Part shown: piece by piece, positions 23,022 to 31,286 of the stretch
How positions within the stretch are numbered: position 1 is the stretch's first letter
Layout: each line of letters starts with the position of its first letter
Assembly (NCBI GenBank): GCA_012270995.1
Contig: JAAXHG010000019.1
Span: forward strand, 1-37,251
Direction: 5' to 3'
Length of the DNA stretch: 37,251 bases
Origin: Vicinamibacteraceae bacterium
GTDB taxonomy: Bacteria; Acidobacteriota; Thermoanaerobaculia; Multivoradales; Multivoraceae
Program-made: the position numbers and the translations under genes
Notes under the pieces: generated by a model
The model's input: the letters and a program-made list of their open reading frames with translations, nothing else
Databases searched by the model: none
Told to the model about the DNA's origin: nothing

Positions 23022-23406
23022 ACTGAGCCCGCCGCTCCGCGCGAGTGCGGAACCCTAGCAGCTTGTGGGGCCAAACGGCACCCAACGAGCCTGGATTCCG
23101 CCTCTACACGCGGGATGACATGACGCCGTTGCGGACGTTGCAGGTCGATGCCTTGCCTCACCGGCACCGACGTCCAGCCCAGTCGGGGCCGGAGGGGTCG
23201 GCTCCCAGGTGCCTCTGAACGAGCGACGGCCAACGACCTGCCAGGAACCGACGTCCAACCGAAGCGAGTGAAGCGGAGCAAGCGCAACCCCCCTCCCATC
23301 GCCTCTGAAGCGCGCGCGTCACCTGGGAGCCGACCCCTCCGGCCCCAAGACGGGCGGGTGCGTCCTACGTCGCGGCGTCCGACGCCACCGCGCCAGCACG
23401 ACGCCG
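23022..23406. other. Repeat-rich intergenic region
   Basis: No credible gene. Besides the inverted repeat at 23185-23346 it holds, at about 23090-23120, a variant of the widespread GGATTCC...CGCGGGATGAC palindromic repeat (TGGATTCCGCC, then ACGCGGGATGAC). CCGACGTCCA occurs twice as a direct repeat (about 23167 and 23246). An open minus-strand frame crosses the region but consists of the repeats and is not protein-like. Confidence 0.6.
23185..23346. repeat. 162-bp element bounded by perfect 27-bp inverted repeats
   Basis: 23185-23211 and 23320-23346 are perfect 27-bp inverted repeats beginning GGGGCCGGAGGGGTCGG and its complement. The inner 108 nt are not palindromic but contain two GCCTCTGAA copies next to the arms. 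The size and form fit a small non-autonomous element or a large cruciform. No transposase-like frame lies inside. Confidence 0.7.
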
Positions 23407-24258
23407 CTAGCCGCCGAGGTCGATGAAGCGATCGCACTGACCTCTCACCTGCAGATCGGCGTCCGCGCCGCCGAGGCCGATCACCGTCACGCCGTTCTGC
23501 TGCAGCTTCGCCACCAGGGGAAGCATCTGCACCGACGACGCCACCAGCACCATCGTGCCGATGCCGCGCTTCGTGTAGCAGAGTTCCAGGGCGTCCACCA
23601 CGATCCGCACCGCGGCGGAACAGCCGCGCTCTTCCGGGTTCGCGGGCACGTCGACGACCTCGGCGCCGCTCCGGTGAAGGGCCGCGCGATCCAGGTCCCG
23701 GTCCCGAGCGTCCGCGTAGACCCGGCGCAGCACGAGCTTGCCAAGATCCCCGTCCAGGCGCGCAAACAGACCCTCCGGATCGATCCCGGCCGTTGCTCCC
23801 AGGCTCCGCTTCAGCGCCTCCACGTCGAGCAGCACGGCGGCCCTCCCGGCCGGCGGGCGCGTAGCGGCGCCCTGGCCGGCGTCCGGCGCCCGCGCTGCCC
23901 CGCCCGGTCCCGAAGCACCTCCTGCCTGTGCCGCGCGGCCGCGACCGCGACCGCCACGACGGCGGCGGCGCCTCGTCGGTGCCGGCTTGTCCCCGTCCGC
24001 GGGCGTCGCTCGAGCCGGCTTCGCCGGTTCCGTGGCCGCCTCAAGGGCCGGCGAAACTCTGGCTTCACCAGCGTCGCCTGCTTCCGTCTCCGCGGCCGCG
24101 TCCTCTTCGGCAACGGACTCGGCGGCTACGTCCTGTTCATCGCCGCCCGCCTCCTCTTCGGAGACCGTCGCCTCGACATCGACCAGCAGGGCCGACGCTT
24201 CGGCGGCTGGCGCTTCGCCGCCTTCTTCCGCTACCGGTCTCCGCCACCAGGGATTCAC
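23407..24258 (-). CDS. NYN-domain protein with disordered N-terminus and altered active site
   Basis: A 283-residue protein. Residues 1-90 are Ala/Glu-rich and acidic, 95-108 are Arg/Gly-rich (a likely RNA-binding patch), and 109-138 are Gly/Ala-rich. Residues 139-283 resemble the NYN/PIN-like LabA-DUF88 fold: AAVLLDVEALKR (D145), VYADAR, VVDALELCYTKRG, TMVLVAS, PLVAKLQQNGVTVIGLG, CDRFIDLGG. Where active NYN proteins have SGDSDF, this one reads ASSVQM (240-245), and the preceding K-x-x-D motif is GCSAAV, so metal-dependent RNase activity is doubtful; it may bind RNA without cutting. The start GTG 24258 has GAGGGGGA upstream; earlier in-frame codons lie inside the divergent kinase. Confidence 0.75.
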   Translation of the reverse strand: MNPWWRRPVAEEGGEAPAAEASALLVDVEATVSEEEAGGDEQDVAAESVAEEDAAAETEAGDAGEARVSPALEAATEPAKPARATPADGDKPAPTRRRRRRGGRGRGRAAQAGGASGPGGAARAPDAGQGAATRPPAGRAAVLLDVEALKRSLGATAGIDPEGLFARLDGDLGKLVLRRVYADARDRDLDRAALHRSGAEVVDVPANPEERGCSAAVRIVVDALELCYTKRGIGTMVLVASSVQMLPLVAKLQQNGVTVIGLGGADADLQVRGQCDRFIDLGG

Positions 24259-24351
24259 TTCACTCGTCCCCCTCTCGGAAAGTCCTCTTGCCCTCGCTTC
24301 CGGCCCGACGAGTCCACCGCCCCCAGCGGTCTCCGGTACCGTCGGGGATTG

Positions 24352-24357
24352 TATAGT
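24352..24357 (+). promoter_or_regulatory. -10 box placing the transcript start at the kinase GTG
   Basis: TATAGT ends 7 nt before the GTG at 24365, so a normal initiation distance puts +1 at or beside the start codon. No ribosome-binding site lies between. The kinase mRNA is therefore a candidate leaderless transcript. No clear -35 is seen. Confidence 0.5.
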
Positions 24358-24364
24358 CCGCGCA

Positions 24365-25018
24365 GTGCCCGTTGACGCGCTTCCGTACCGGTATCTGGCC
24401 GTCGACGGACCAATCGGCGTTGGCAAGACCACCCTCGTCGAGATGCTGGCGCAGCGTTTCGAGGGAGTGAAGATCCTCGAGGACGTGGACAACCCGTTCC
24501 TCGACGCCTTCTACCACGACCGGCCCGGGACGGCCTTCCAGACCGAGCTCTACTTCCTGCTGACCCGCTACAAGCAGCAACTGGAGCTGGCTCAGGGCGA
24601 TCTCTTCGATCCGATCCGACTCGCCGACTACACTTTCGCCAAGAGCAGGCTGTTCGCCTATCTCAACCTGGCCGACGACGAGTTGATGCTCTTCGAGAAG
24701 CTCTACGACCTGCTCGAGCCACAGCTGCGCGGACCGGACCTGCTGATCTTCCTGACCGCCGACGTGGAAACCTGCATGGCGCGCATTCGCAAACGCTCGC
24801 GCGACATCGAGCAGAACATCTCCGCCGACTACCTGGCGCAGTTGATCGAGGCCTACCACCACCACTACTACCACTACGATCAGTCGCCTCTGCTGGTCGT
24901 GGACAGCCGGAATCTCGATTTCGAACACAAGCCCACGGATTTCGAGGAACTGCTGCACCACATCACCCGACCCATCCGGGGCACCCAGTACTTCGTCCCT
25001 GCCCAGAGCACGCCATGA
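24365..25018 (+). CDS. Deoxynucleoside kinase (dNK/dGK family)
   Basis: A 217-residue deoxynucleoside kinase phosphorylating deoxyadenosine/deoxyguanosine-type nucleosides for salvage. The P-loop GPIGVGKTT is at 15-23, catalytic E39 lies in [13 protein letters not shown], the family loop reads [15 protein letters not shown] (87-101), and the [16 protein letters not shown] contains the phosphate-contacting Arg residues. Length and motifs are typical. GTG 24365 immediately follows a TATAGT box; other starts upstream overlap the divergent NYN gene. The stop overlaps thiG by 4 nt (ATGA), so the two are coupled, though no pathway link is obvious. Confidence 0.9.
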   Translation: MPVDALPYRYLAVDGPIGVGKTTLVEMLAQRFEGVKILEDVDNPFLDAFYHDRPGTAFQTELYFLLTRYKQQLELAQGDLFDPIRLADYTFAKSRLFAYLNLADDELMLFEKLYDLLEPQLRGPDLLIFLTADVETCMARIRKRSRDIEQNISADYLAQLIEAYHHHYYHYDQSPLLVVDSRNLDFEHKPTDFEELLHHITRPIRGTQYFVPAQSTP

Positions 25019-25809
25019 CCGCAACCGCCATGACCCAACCGGAGCCTCTTGTCGTCGCCGGCCGCGAGTTCCGTTCGCGCCTCATCCTTGGAACGGGCAA
25101 GTACCGCGACGAGCAGGTCATGGTCGACGCCTTCGCAGCCTCGGGCACCGAGGTGGTCACGGTGGCCCTTCGCCGGGTGAACCTCGACGACCTGGGGAAG
25201 GGATCCCTGATCGACCGCATCGATCAGGATCGCTACCTGCTGCTACCCAACACGGCCGCCTGCTACACCGCGGACGCAGCGATCCGGACCGCCCGCCTGG
25301 CGCGGGAACTGGGCGGCTGGAACTGGGTCAAGCTGGAGGTGATCGGCGACGAGAAGACCCTCTTCCCTGACAACGAGGAACTCCTCGTCGCGACCCGGGA
25401 ACTCGTTGCCGACGGGTTCGTCGTCCTGCCCTACACGACCGACGATCCGATCACCTGCCGCAAGCTGGAGGACCTCGGCGCCGCGGCCGTGATGCCGCTA
25501 GCGGCGCCGATCGGCTCCGGGATGGGCGTCCGGAATCCGGCGAACCTCCGCATCATCGTCGAGCAGGCGAACGTGCCGGTGATCGTGGACGCCGGCGTCG
25601 GCACGGCCAGCGACGCCGCGCTTGCAATGGAGCTGGGCGCGGACGGCGTGCTGATGAACACCGGCGTCGCCGGCGCCGAGGATCCGGTACGGATGGCGCG
25701 GGCGATGAAACTGGCGGTCGAGGCCGGATGGCTGGCCGCGCATGCGGGGAGGATTCCAAGGAAGCTGTATGCGACTGCGTCCTCGCCGGCAGAAGGGGCG
25801 ATCCCCTAA
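25015..25809 (+). CDS. thiG: Thiazole synthase ThiG
   Basis: A 264-residue ThiG, forming the thiazole phosphate of thiamine from DXP, dehydroglycine and ThiS-thiocarboxylate. Seen: [12 protein letters not shown] (19-30), VTVALRR, the Schiff-base K106 in [32 protein letters not shown], and the phosphate-binding [31 protein letters not shown] 25015 overlaps the kinase stop; an ATG five codons later (MTQPEP) is also possible. thiS, thiO/thiH and thiF are not adjacent, so the pathway is dispersed. It converges on tsaD with a 4-nt overlap of the two stop codons. Confidence 0.95.
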   Translation: MTATAMTQPEPLVVAGREFRSRLILGTGKYRDEQVMVDAFAASGTEVVTVALRRVNLDDLGKGSLIDRIDQDRYLLLPNTAACYTADAAIRTARLARELGGWNWVKLEVIGDEKTLFPDNEELLVATRELVADGFVVLPYTTDDPITCRKLEDLGAAAVMPLAAPIGSGMGVRNPANLRIIVEQANVPVIVDAGVGTASDAALAMELGADGVLMNTGVAGAEDPVRMARAMKLAVEAGWLAAHAGRIPRKLYATASSPAEGAIP

Positions 25810-26912
25810 CCGCCGGGTGCAAACGGAATCCGGCTCTCGGCGTCGGCGGAACGGGGATCGTCGCTGTCGCCCCGGCGGAGGCGAAGCAGGCCGGCGTGCG
25901 CGATCATCGCGGCGTTGTCGCCGCTGAAGCGAAGCGGCACGAGCAGGATTTCGACGCCCCGGCGTTCGCCCCAGGCCGTGACCTCCCGTCGCAGCAACCG
26001 GCAGGCGGCCACGCCTCCCGACACCGAGAGCCGCGCAACGGGCCGCTCCGACCAGAGACGGTCCAGGCGGCGGATCAACTGGTCCACGGCGGCGCGCCGG
26101 AAGCCCGCCAGCAGGTCGAGCACTTCCCGGGGCCACGCCCCGTCGTCGCCTTCGAGAGCCGTAGGCGGTATCTCCCTCTCGCCAAGGATCTCCGCGAGCG
26201 CGCGAAGCGACTGGCTCTTCAGGCCCGAGTACGAGAAGGCCAGCTCGTTCGAGCTGATCCTGGCCGTCCGGAACGGCCGCGCCGCCGGATCGCCCAGCTC
26301 GGCCAGGCGGTCCACCTCGGGGCCGCCGGGAAACGGCATTCCAAGCCGTCGACCGACCTTGTCGAACGCCTCCCCGACCGCGTCGTCGCGGGTCTCGGCG
26401 AGGCTGGTCACGGTGCCCGTTTCGCCGTCCACCTCGAGCAGGCTGGTATGGCCGCCGGACACGACCAGACCCAGCATCGACTCGGGCAGCGGCCGGCTCG
26501 CACCGTCGGTTACCAGCAGGGGCGAGTAGAGATGCCCCTCCAGGTGATGGACGGCCAGGAAGGGCACCGCGAGGGAGTAGCTGATCGCCTTGCCCAGGGA
26601 CAGCCCGACGAGGAGCGACCCCACCAGCCCGGGTCCCCGCGTGGCCGCGACCGCGCCGACGTCCTTCCATCCGATGCCGGCTTCAGCGAGCGCCGCGGCC
26701 GATACCGCGGGCCAGTTCCGGAGATGCTCCCGCGACGCCGCCTCCGGTACCACGCCGCCGAAGGGGCGGTGGACCTCCAGTTGACTCGAGACCTGGGACG
26801 AGAGCACCCGGCCCTCCGAGTCGAGCACCGCGCACGCCGTGTCGTCGCAGGAGGTTTCGATGCCGAGGACGAAGCCCCGGAACGGGATCGCATCCACAGC
26901 CTCGGCCGCCAT
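25806..26912 (-). CDS. tsaD: tRNA N6-adenosine threonylcarbamoyltransferase TsaD
   Basis: TsaD transfers threonylcarbamoyl from TC-AMP to A37 of ANN-decoding tRNAs, an essential step shared with TsaB/E/C. It has 368 residues, slightly longer than usual at both ends. Motifs: [15 protein letters not shown] (17-30), metal-binding HHLEGH with H123 and H127, [44 protein letters not shown] and [21 protein letters not shown]. The N-terminus to the ASKHA fold begins near residue 10. ATG 26912 is taken; GGAGG is about 14 nt upstream, while a GATAAC 9 nt before the ATG could be a -10. It diverges from pgk across 63 nt. Confidence 0.95.
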   Translation of the reverse strand: MAAEAVDAIPFRGFVLGIETSCDDTACAVLDSEGRVLSSQVSSQLEVHRPFGGVVPEAASREHLRNWPAVSAAALAEAGIGWKDVGAVAATRGPGLVGSLLVGLSLGKAISYSLAVPFLAVHHLEGHLYSPLLVTDGASRPLPESMLGLVVSGGHTSLLEVDGETGTVTSLAETRDDAVGEAFDKVGRRLGMPFPGGPEVDRLAELGDPAARPFRTARISSNELAFSYSGLKSQSLRALAEILGEREIPPTALEGDDGAWPREVLDLLAGFRRAAVDQLIRRLDRLWSERPVARLSVSGGVAACRLLRREVTAWGERRGVEILLVPLRFSGDNAAMIAHAGLLRLRRGDSDDPRSADAESRIPFAPGG

Positions 26913-26975
26913 GGCGGCGACGTTATCCTCCGCGGTCCCGACGGCGGTAGCACGCCACCCACCCCGATACGGCCC

Positions 26976-28211
26976 GTGATTTCTCCCCCCAACCTCCAAG
27001 CCGCGCTCGCCGGCGGGCGCCTCGATCTCCGCGGCCGGCGCGTCGTCGCACGGGTCGACTTCAACGTACCCATGGAGGGCGGCAGGGTCCTGGACGCGAC
27101 CCGGCTGCGCGAGGCGGCGCCGACGATTCGCGCACTGTCGGGCGCCGGCGCGCGGGTCGTTCTGCTGTCTCACCGCGGCCGCCCCGGCGGCAAGGTCGAC
27201 CCCAGGCTCAGCCTGCGCCCGCTGGCCCACGCGCTCGCGGAGATTCTCGACCGCCCCGTAACCTTCGCGGAGGACTGCGTGGGACCGGCCGCCCTGCGGG
27301 CCGCGGACGCTCTCGGCGACGGCGAAACCTGCCTCTGCGAGAACCTGCGGTTCCACGCCGGCGAAGAGCGGAACGACCCGGCGCTCGGGGCTGAACTCGC
27401 GGCCCTGGGCGAGGTCTACGTGAACGACGCCTTCGGCGCCGCCCACCGCGCCCACGCATCGACCGCCGCCGTTTGCGCCCGCGTGCGGGAGGCCTTCAGC
27501 GGACTGCTGCTCGACCACGAACTGCGGCAACTCGGCCGCCTGCTCGACGAACCTCCGCGGCCGTTCGTGCTGATCGTCGGCGGCGCGAAGATCCGCGGCA
27601 AGATCGACGCGGTGCTCAACCTGCTGCCCCTGGTCGACCGGGTGCTCGTGGGCGGAGGCATGGCCAACACGTTTCTCGCGGCCCGGGGACTCGAGCTCGG
27701 ATCCTCCCTGGTCGAGAGGGAGGGGCTCGACCTGGCCGGAGAGATCGAAGGCCAGACGGCGGCTCGCGGCAGCGAACTGCTGCTGCCGGCCGATCTGGTC
27801 GTCACCGACTCCCTCGACGCGCCACGGGACCGGCGGCAACACCGCATCGTGCCGGCCGGCGACGGCGTGCCGGCCGGCTGGCTGGCGGTCGACATCGGCC
27901 CCGCGACGCGGGACGCCTTCGCCCGCGCCGCCTCCGACGCCGCGACCCTGTTCTGGAACGGACCGATGGGAGTGTTCGAGACGCCGCCCTTCGACGCCGG
28001 CAGCCGCGCGGTGGCAAGAGCGGTCGCCGCCTGCCCGGGATTCGCCGCCGTCGGTGGGGGCGAAACTGTGGCCGCCGTCAAGCAGGAGGGCCTTTCGGAC
28101 AGGATCGATCACGTTTCGACCGGCGGCGGCGCCTCCCTGGCGCTGCTCTCGGGAGAAGAACTGCCGGCCGTCGCGGCGCTCCGCAGGGCCGGCAGCGGGG
28201 GACAGCAATGA
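26976..28211 (+). CDS. pgk: Phosphoglycerate kinase
   Basis: Glycolytic ATP-generating kinase converting 1,3-bisphosphoglycerate to 3-phosphoglycerate, 411 residues. Seen: VVARVDFNVPMEGG, LLSHRGRPGG, CENLRFHAGEERNDP, VYVNDAFGAAHRAHAST (substrate side), VGGAKIRGKIDAV, VGGGMANTFL, and ATLFWNGPMGVFE with VGGGETVAAV and STGGGASL (nucleotide side). The start GTG 26976 is the first usable codon before the conserved region and has no ribosome site; the open frame continues far upstream only because it shadows tsaD. The stop overlaps tpiA by 4 nt (ATGA), so the two glycolytic genes are coupled. Confidence 0.95.
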   Translation: MISPPNLQAALAGGRLDLRGRRVVARVDFNVPMEGGRVLDATRLREAAPTIRALSGAGARVVLLSHRGRPGGKVDPRLSLRPLAHALAEILDRPVTFAEDCVGPAALRAADALGDGETCLCENLRFHAGEERNDPALGAELAALGEVYVNDAFGAAHRAHASTAAVCARVREAFSGLLLDHELRQLGRLLDEPPRPFVLIVGGAKIRGKIDAVLNLLPLVDRVLVGGGMANTFLAARGLELGSSLVEREGLDLAGEIEGQTAARGSELLLPADLVVTDSLDAPRDRRQHRIVPAGDGVPAGWLAVDIGPATRDAFARAASDAATLFWNGPMGVFETPPFDAGSRAVARAVAACPGFAAVGGGETVAAVKQEGLSDRIDHVSTGGGASLALLSGEELPAVAALRRAGSGGQQ

Positions 28212-28999
28212 AACGAACACCCATCGTCGCCGGCAACTGGAAGATGAACCTGCTCGGCTCCGACGTCACCGCCTACGCCGGGTCGCTCGCCGCCGCCGGA
28301 CCGCCCGAGACGGATCTCGACATCGTTCTGTTTCCGACCCCCGTCTACCTGGCCGCGGTCGCCCGCGCGATGCCGGACTGGGCTTCGGTCGGAGCGCAGG
28401 ACGTCCACGCCGAGGAGAAGGGCGCCTACACCGGCGACGTGGCCGCCGGCCAGGCCCGGGACGCCGGCGCCGTCTGGACTCTGGCTGGACACTCCGAGCG
28501 CCGCCAGTACCACGGGGAGTCGAACACCGAGGTCGCGCGAAAGGCGGAGCGGGCTCTCGGCGCCGGCCTGACGCCCGTGGTCTGCGTCGGCGAGACGCTC
28601 GAGCAACGGCAGCAGGGCGAGACGGAGGCGATCCTGGACGCCCAGTTGGCTCCCGTTCTCGCGGTGCTCGACGCCGCCGATACCGACACGGGGGCAGGGG
28701 GCGGCGCGGTTCTCGCCTACGAACCGGTGTGGGCGATCGGCACCGGCCTGAGCGCTTCACCGGAGATCGCGGCCGCGGTCCACGGCCACCTGCGGCAGGC
28801 GCTCAACGACCACTGCTCCGGTCTCGGCGACGCCGCCCGCATCCTCTACGGGGGGTCCGTCAATGCGGACAACTGCGAGGATCTGCTGGCCCGCCCCGAC
28901 ATCGACGGCTTCCTCATCGGCGGTGCAAGTCTTGATCCTGCCTCGTTCCTGCGTATCATTCGCCTCTGTACGGGTTCCGGCAGCGGCCCCGCACCTTGA
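28208..28999 (+). CDS. tpiA: Triosephosphate isomerase
   Basis: Interconverts dihydroxyacetone phosphate and glyceraldehyde-3-phosphate. It has 263 residues. Active-site residues are present: K12 in AGNWKMN, H95 in LAGHSERR and E172 in AYEPVWAIGTG. The phosphate loop ILYGGSVNADN and the final IGGASLD are also typical. ATG 28208 overlaps the pgk stop. The last 12 residues (CTGSGSGPAP) are an unusual tail. secG follows 50 nt downstream in the common pgk-tpiA-secG arrangement. Confidence 0.96.
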   Translation: MKRTPIVAGNWKMNLLGSDVTAYAGSLAAAGPPETDLDIVLFPTPVYLAAVARAMPDWASVGAQDVHAEEKGAYTGDVAAGQARDAGAVWTLAGHSERRQYHGESNTEVARKAERALGAGLTPVVCVGETLEQRQQGETEAILDAQLAPVLAVLDAADTDTGAGGGAVLAYEPVWAIGTGLSASPEIAAAVHGHLRQALNDHCSGLGDAARILYGGSVNADNCEDLLARPDIDGFLIGGASLDPASFLRIIRLCTGSGSGPAP

Positions 29000-29049
29000 C
29001 GAATCGGGCCGCGTCGCTTTGCGGCACAGCCCGCTAGCAGGAGATTCTC

Positions 29050-29436
29050 TTGATCCTCGCCTTCTACACCTTTCACGTGGCGCTTTCGCTGTTCCTGATC
29101 CTGGTCGTGCTGCTGCAGCAGGGCAAGGGCGCCGACCTGTCCGTGTTCGGCGGCGGCGCATCCCAGGCCGCCTTCGGCGCCCGGGGTGCGGCAACCCTCC
29201 TGCACAAGCTGACGGTCGTCTGCTTCGTGCTCTTCATCCTGACGACGCTTTCCATCAACATCGTGCAGAAGCGGGACACGTCGTCCGTGATGAGCGGTGT
29301 CGGCTCCGTCATGGACGAGGTCGAGACGACCGCGCCGGCAGACGAGCCTCAACCGGTCCCTGCGGAGAGCGACGGTTCCGCCACCGGCGAGGCAGGCGAA
29401 CCGGAAGCCGGCGACGCAGGCGGCAACCAGGGCTGA
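29050..29436 (+). CDS. secG: Preprotein translocase subunit SecG
   Basis: A 128-residue accessory subunit of the SecYEG channel in the inner membrane. Two membrane segments (about residues 1-22 and 52-72) flank the conserved loop LLQQGKGADLSVFGGGASQAAFGARGAATLLHKLT. The C-terminal 45 residues are an acidic Ala/Glu/Gly/Pro tail. The start is TTG 29050 with AGGAGA 6 nt before it. It follows tpiA and precedes tRNA-Leu by 20 nt, as in many bacteria. Confidence 0.93.
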   Translation: MILAFYTFHVALSLFLILVVLLQQGKGADLSVFGGGASQAAFGARGAATLLHKLTVVCFVLFILTTLSINIVQKRDTSSVMSGVGSVMDEVETTAPADEPQPVPAESDGSATGEAGEPEAGDAGGNQG

Positions 29437-29456
29437 CCTGGCGAGACGTGGCCAGA

Positions 29457-29541
29457 GCCGAAGTGGCGGAATTGGTAGACGCGCACGGTTGAGGGCCGTG
29501 TGGGGCAACCCGTGCCGGTTCGAGTCCGGCCTTCGGCACCA
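29457..29541 (+). tRNA. tRNA-Leu (anticodon GAG)
   Basis: An 85-nt class II tRNA with encoded CCA. The acceptor GCCGAAG pairs with CTTCGGC, D arm GGCGGAATTGGTAGACGC, anticodon stem CACGG/CCGTG encloses TTGAGGG (anticodon GAG, reads CUC/CUU), a long variable arm TGGGGCAACCCG follows, and the T arm is CCGGTTCGAGTCCGG. Confidence 0.96.
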
Positions 29542-29604
29542 CCTTCAGAAACGCCAGCCGCGGCGTGACCGCCACGGCCGACCTCCGACTGTGTCGGCCG
29601 CCGC

Positions 29605-30207
29605 CTACTGGCGCTTGGCGCTCTCGATGGCGACGGTCTCTGAGGGCACGTCCCGCATGCCGTTCTTCACGCCTGTCTCGACCTTCGAGATCGCGTCGAC
29701 GACGTCCATGCCCTCGACCACCTTGCCGAATACGGCGTAGCCGAACCCCTGGCCCGAGGCGTCGATCCCTGGATTGCCTGGGTCCAGCCCCTCGTTGTCC
29801 ACGCTATTGATGAAGAACTGAGCCGTCGCGGTATGCGGTTGGGCCAGCCGCGCCATGGCGATCGTGCCGCGCTTGTTCGAGAGTCCGTTCTTCGACTCGT
29901 TCTGGATCTCCGGCCGGGTGATCTTCCTCTGAAGATCTGACGTGAACCCGCCGCCCTGAATCATGAAGCCGTCCATGACCCGGTGGAAGATCGTGCCGTC
30001 GTACCAGCCGCGGTCGACGTAGCCGAGGAAGTTCTCGACGGTGATCGGCGCCTTGTCCGGATTGAGTTCCAGCACGATCGTGCCGTGGTTCGTTTCGAGG
30101 GCTACCCTCGGAGGCGTGTCCTGGCCGAAGCTCGGGGCGGCCAGCAGAACGGTGGAAGCGGCGTAGAGCAAGAAACGACTCCAAGGTCCGGTCAGTGAAC
30201 TGTGCAT
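29605..30207 (-). CDS. Exported cyclophilin-type peptidylprolyl isomerase
   Basis: A 200-residue cyclophilin catalysing proline cis-trans isomerisation, probably periplasmic because of the signal peptide (residues 1-28, PSFGQ). The core is typical: LETNHGTIVLEL, APITVENFLGYVDRGWYDGTIFHRVMDGFMIQGG with the catalytic FHR and QGG, GTIAMARLAQPHTATAQFFINSVDN, and YAVFGKVVEGMDVVDAIS. ATG 30207 is chosen from the signal peptide; GGAGAG is about 10 nt upstream. It diverges from the MobA-like gene, whose start region nearly touches it. Confidence 0.93.
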   Translation of the reverse strand: MHSSLTGPWSRFLLYAASTVLLAAPSFGQDTPPRVALETNHGTIVLELNPDKAPITVENFLGYVDRGWYDGTIFHRVMDGFMIQGGGFTSDLQRKITRPEIQNESKNGLSNKRGTIAMARLAQPHTATAQFFINSVDNEGLDPGNPGIDASGQGFGYAVFGKVVEGMDVVDAISKVETGVKNGMRDVPSETVAIESAKRQ

Positions 30208-30224
30208 CTGAAGGCTCTCCAGAG

Positions 30225-30974
30225 GTGAATCCGCCCGGGCCGCATGCCGCGGACGCGAAGCGGGCGCAGCCCGGGAGCTTGCGCCGCGGGACGCAGCGTA
30301 GCAAGTCTGCGGCGGAAGTTGTCGGAGTCGTCCTCGCCGGGGGCGCCGGAAGCCGGCTGGGCCGCAGCAAGGCCGGTCTTCGCCTGCCGCCGGGGTCTCC
30401 CGGCGAGCCTGGACCCACCCTGGTCGAATGGGCGACGGCCCGCCTAGGCGCCACGCCTCGGATCGGCGAGATCCTGGTTGCCGGCGACGGAGCTGCGATC
30501 GAGCCCCCCGCGAACGTCCGGACAGCTTCCGTGACGGCAGTCGGGGATGGTCCGGGCGCCGGCCCGGCGGCCGGCGTACTCGGCGCCGCCCGCGCACGAT
30601 CGGGCGCCAGCCTGCTCGTCCTCGCCTGCGATCTTCCGCTGGCGCCGGTCGGGCTCCTCTCCGCGCTCGCCTCCAGCGCAGCCGACCTGGCGGCGGCCGC
30701 CGGGGATGTCTCGGATCGATGGACGATGAACCTCACCTGTGCGCTGTGGACGCCGCCCGCCCTGGGCGTGCTCGCGAGCCGCGCGGCTGGCGGCGACTTC
30801 CGCCTCTATCCGCTCGCCGGATGTTCAGGCCTCACGATCGAGCCGGTCGCCGCGGCTCCGTTCGGCAATCCCGACGACGTCCTGCTGAATGTGAACACGG
30901 CCGACGACTGGGATCGTGCCCGCCGGCTGTTCGACCCGAGGAGTCCGGCGGCGCTACGACTCGCCGCCACCTGA
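30225..30974 (+). CDS. MobA-like nucleotidyltransferase
   Basis: A nucleotidyltransferase-fold protein resembling molybdenum-cofactor guanylyltransferase MobA (GTP plus molybdopterin to MGD). Seen: VVLAGGAGSRLGRSKAGL (nucleotide loop with the Lys), GPGAGPAAGVLGAA, LVLACDLPLAP with the metal-binding Asp, and LLNVNTADDW near the end. The start is unclear: GTG 30195 would overlap the divergent cyclophilin start, GTG 30225 avoids this and is used here, and TTG 30279 would place the nucleotide loop closer to the N-terminus as in most family members. Its 3' end overlaps the convergent DUF971 gene by 21 nt. A related cytidylyl- or uridylyltransferase role cannot be excluded. Confidence 0.78.
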   Translation: MNPPGPHAADAKRAQPGSLRRGTQRSKSAAEVVGVVLAGGAGSRLGRSKAGLRLPPGSPGEPGPTLVEWATARLGATPRIGEILVAGDGAAIEPPANVRTASVTAVGDGPGAGPAAGVLGAARARSGASLLVLACDLPLAPVGLLSALASSAADLAAAAGDVSDRWTMNLTCALWTPPALGVLASRAAGGDFRLYPLAGCSGLTIEPVAAAPFGNPDDVLLNVNTADDWDRARRLFDPRSPAALRLAAT

Positions 30975-31286
30975 CCGGCCGGCCCGGCACTCGTCGCATG
31001 GACACAGCCGGCGCAGGAGGTCGAAACGGTAGATCCCGGTCGAGTGGCCGTCGGACCAGGCGATGCTGAGCGCGTAGTTGCCGACCTGGGAAACCGTCTG
31101 GGCGGTCACCGGCCGCGGCGGCGGCTGGTACCGGAGCGGGCCGGCGTTGTGCCCCTGGCACATCGCGCACGGGCAGAAGCCACGCAGGACGTCGTACTCG
31201 TAGTCGCTCTCGTGGCCGTCCCGCCAGCGGACGCGGAGCAACCGCGCCTCGTGGTCGCGCCGGACTTCGCTGGGCCAGACCGTCAT
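30954..31286 (-). CDS. DUF971-domain protein with two Cys clusters
   Basis: A 110-residue protein of the DUF971 (PF06155) type: WPSEVRRDHEARLLRVRWRDGHES with YEYDVLRGFCPCAMCQGH, then QVGNYALSIAWSDGHSTGIYRFDLLRRLCPCDEC. Two CxCxxC-like clusters (C38/C40/C43 and C95/C97/C100) could bind zinc or an Fe-S cluster. In other bacteria the domain occurs alone or fused to Fe-S carrier or gamma-butyrobetaine hydroxylase-like proteins. ATG 31286 overlaps the yidD stop as TGATG, so translation is probably coupled. It is the last gene of the bsh operon and overlaps the end of the MobA-like gene. Confidence 0.85.
   Translation of the reverse strand: MTVWPSEVRRDHEARLLRVRWRDGHESDYEYDVLRGFCPCAMCQGHNAGPLRYQPPPRPVTAQTVSQVGNYALSIAWSDGHSTGIYRFDLLRRLCPCDECRAGRSGGGES

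Noticed and set aside
23012..23437. Minus-strand open frame of 141 codons next to tRNA-Arg
   Set aside because: Composed of the inverted repeat and other intergenic repeats; the repeated peptide GWTSVP reflects DNA repeats.
25728..26975. Upstream extension of pgk
   Set aside because: The frame is open only as the antisense of tsaD; the kinase starts at 26976.
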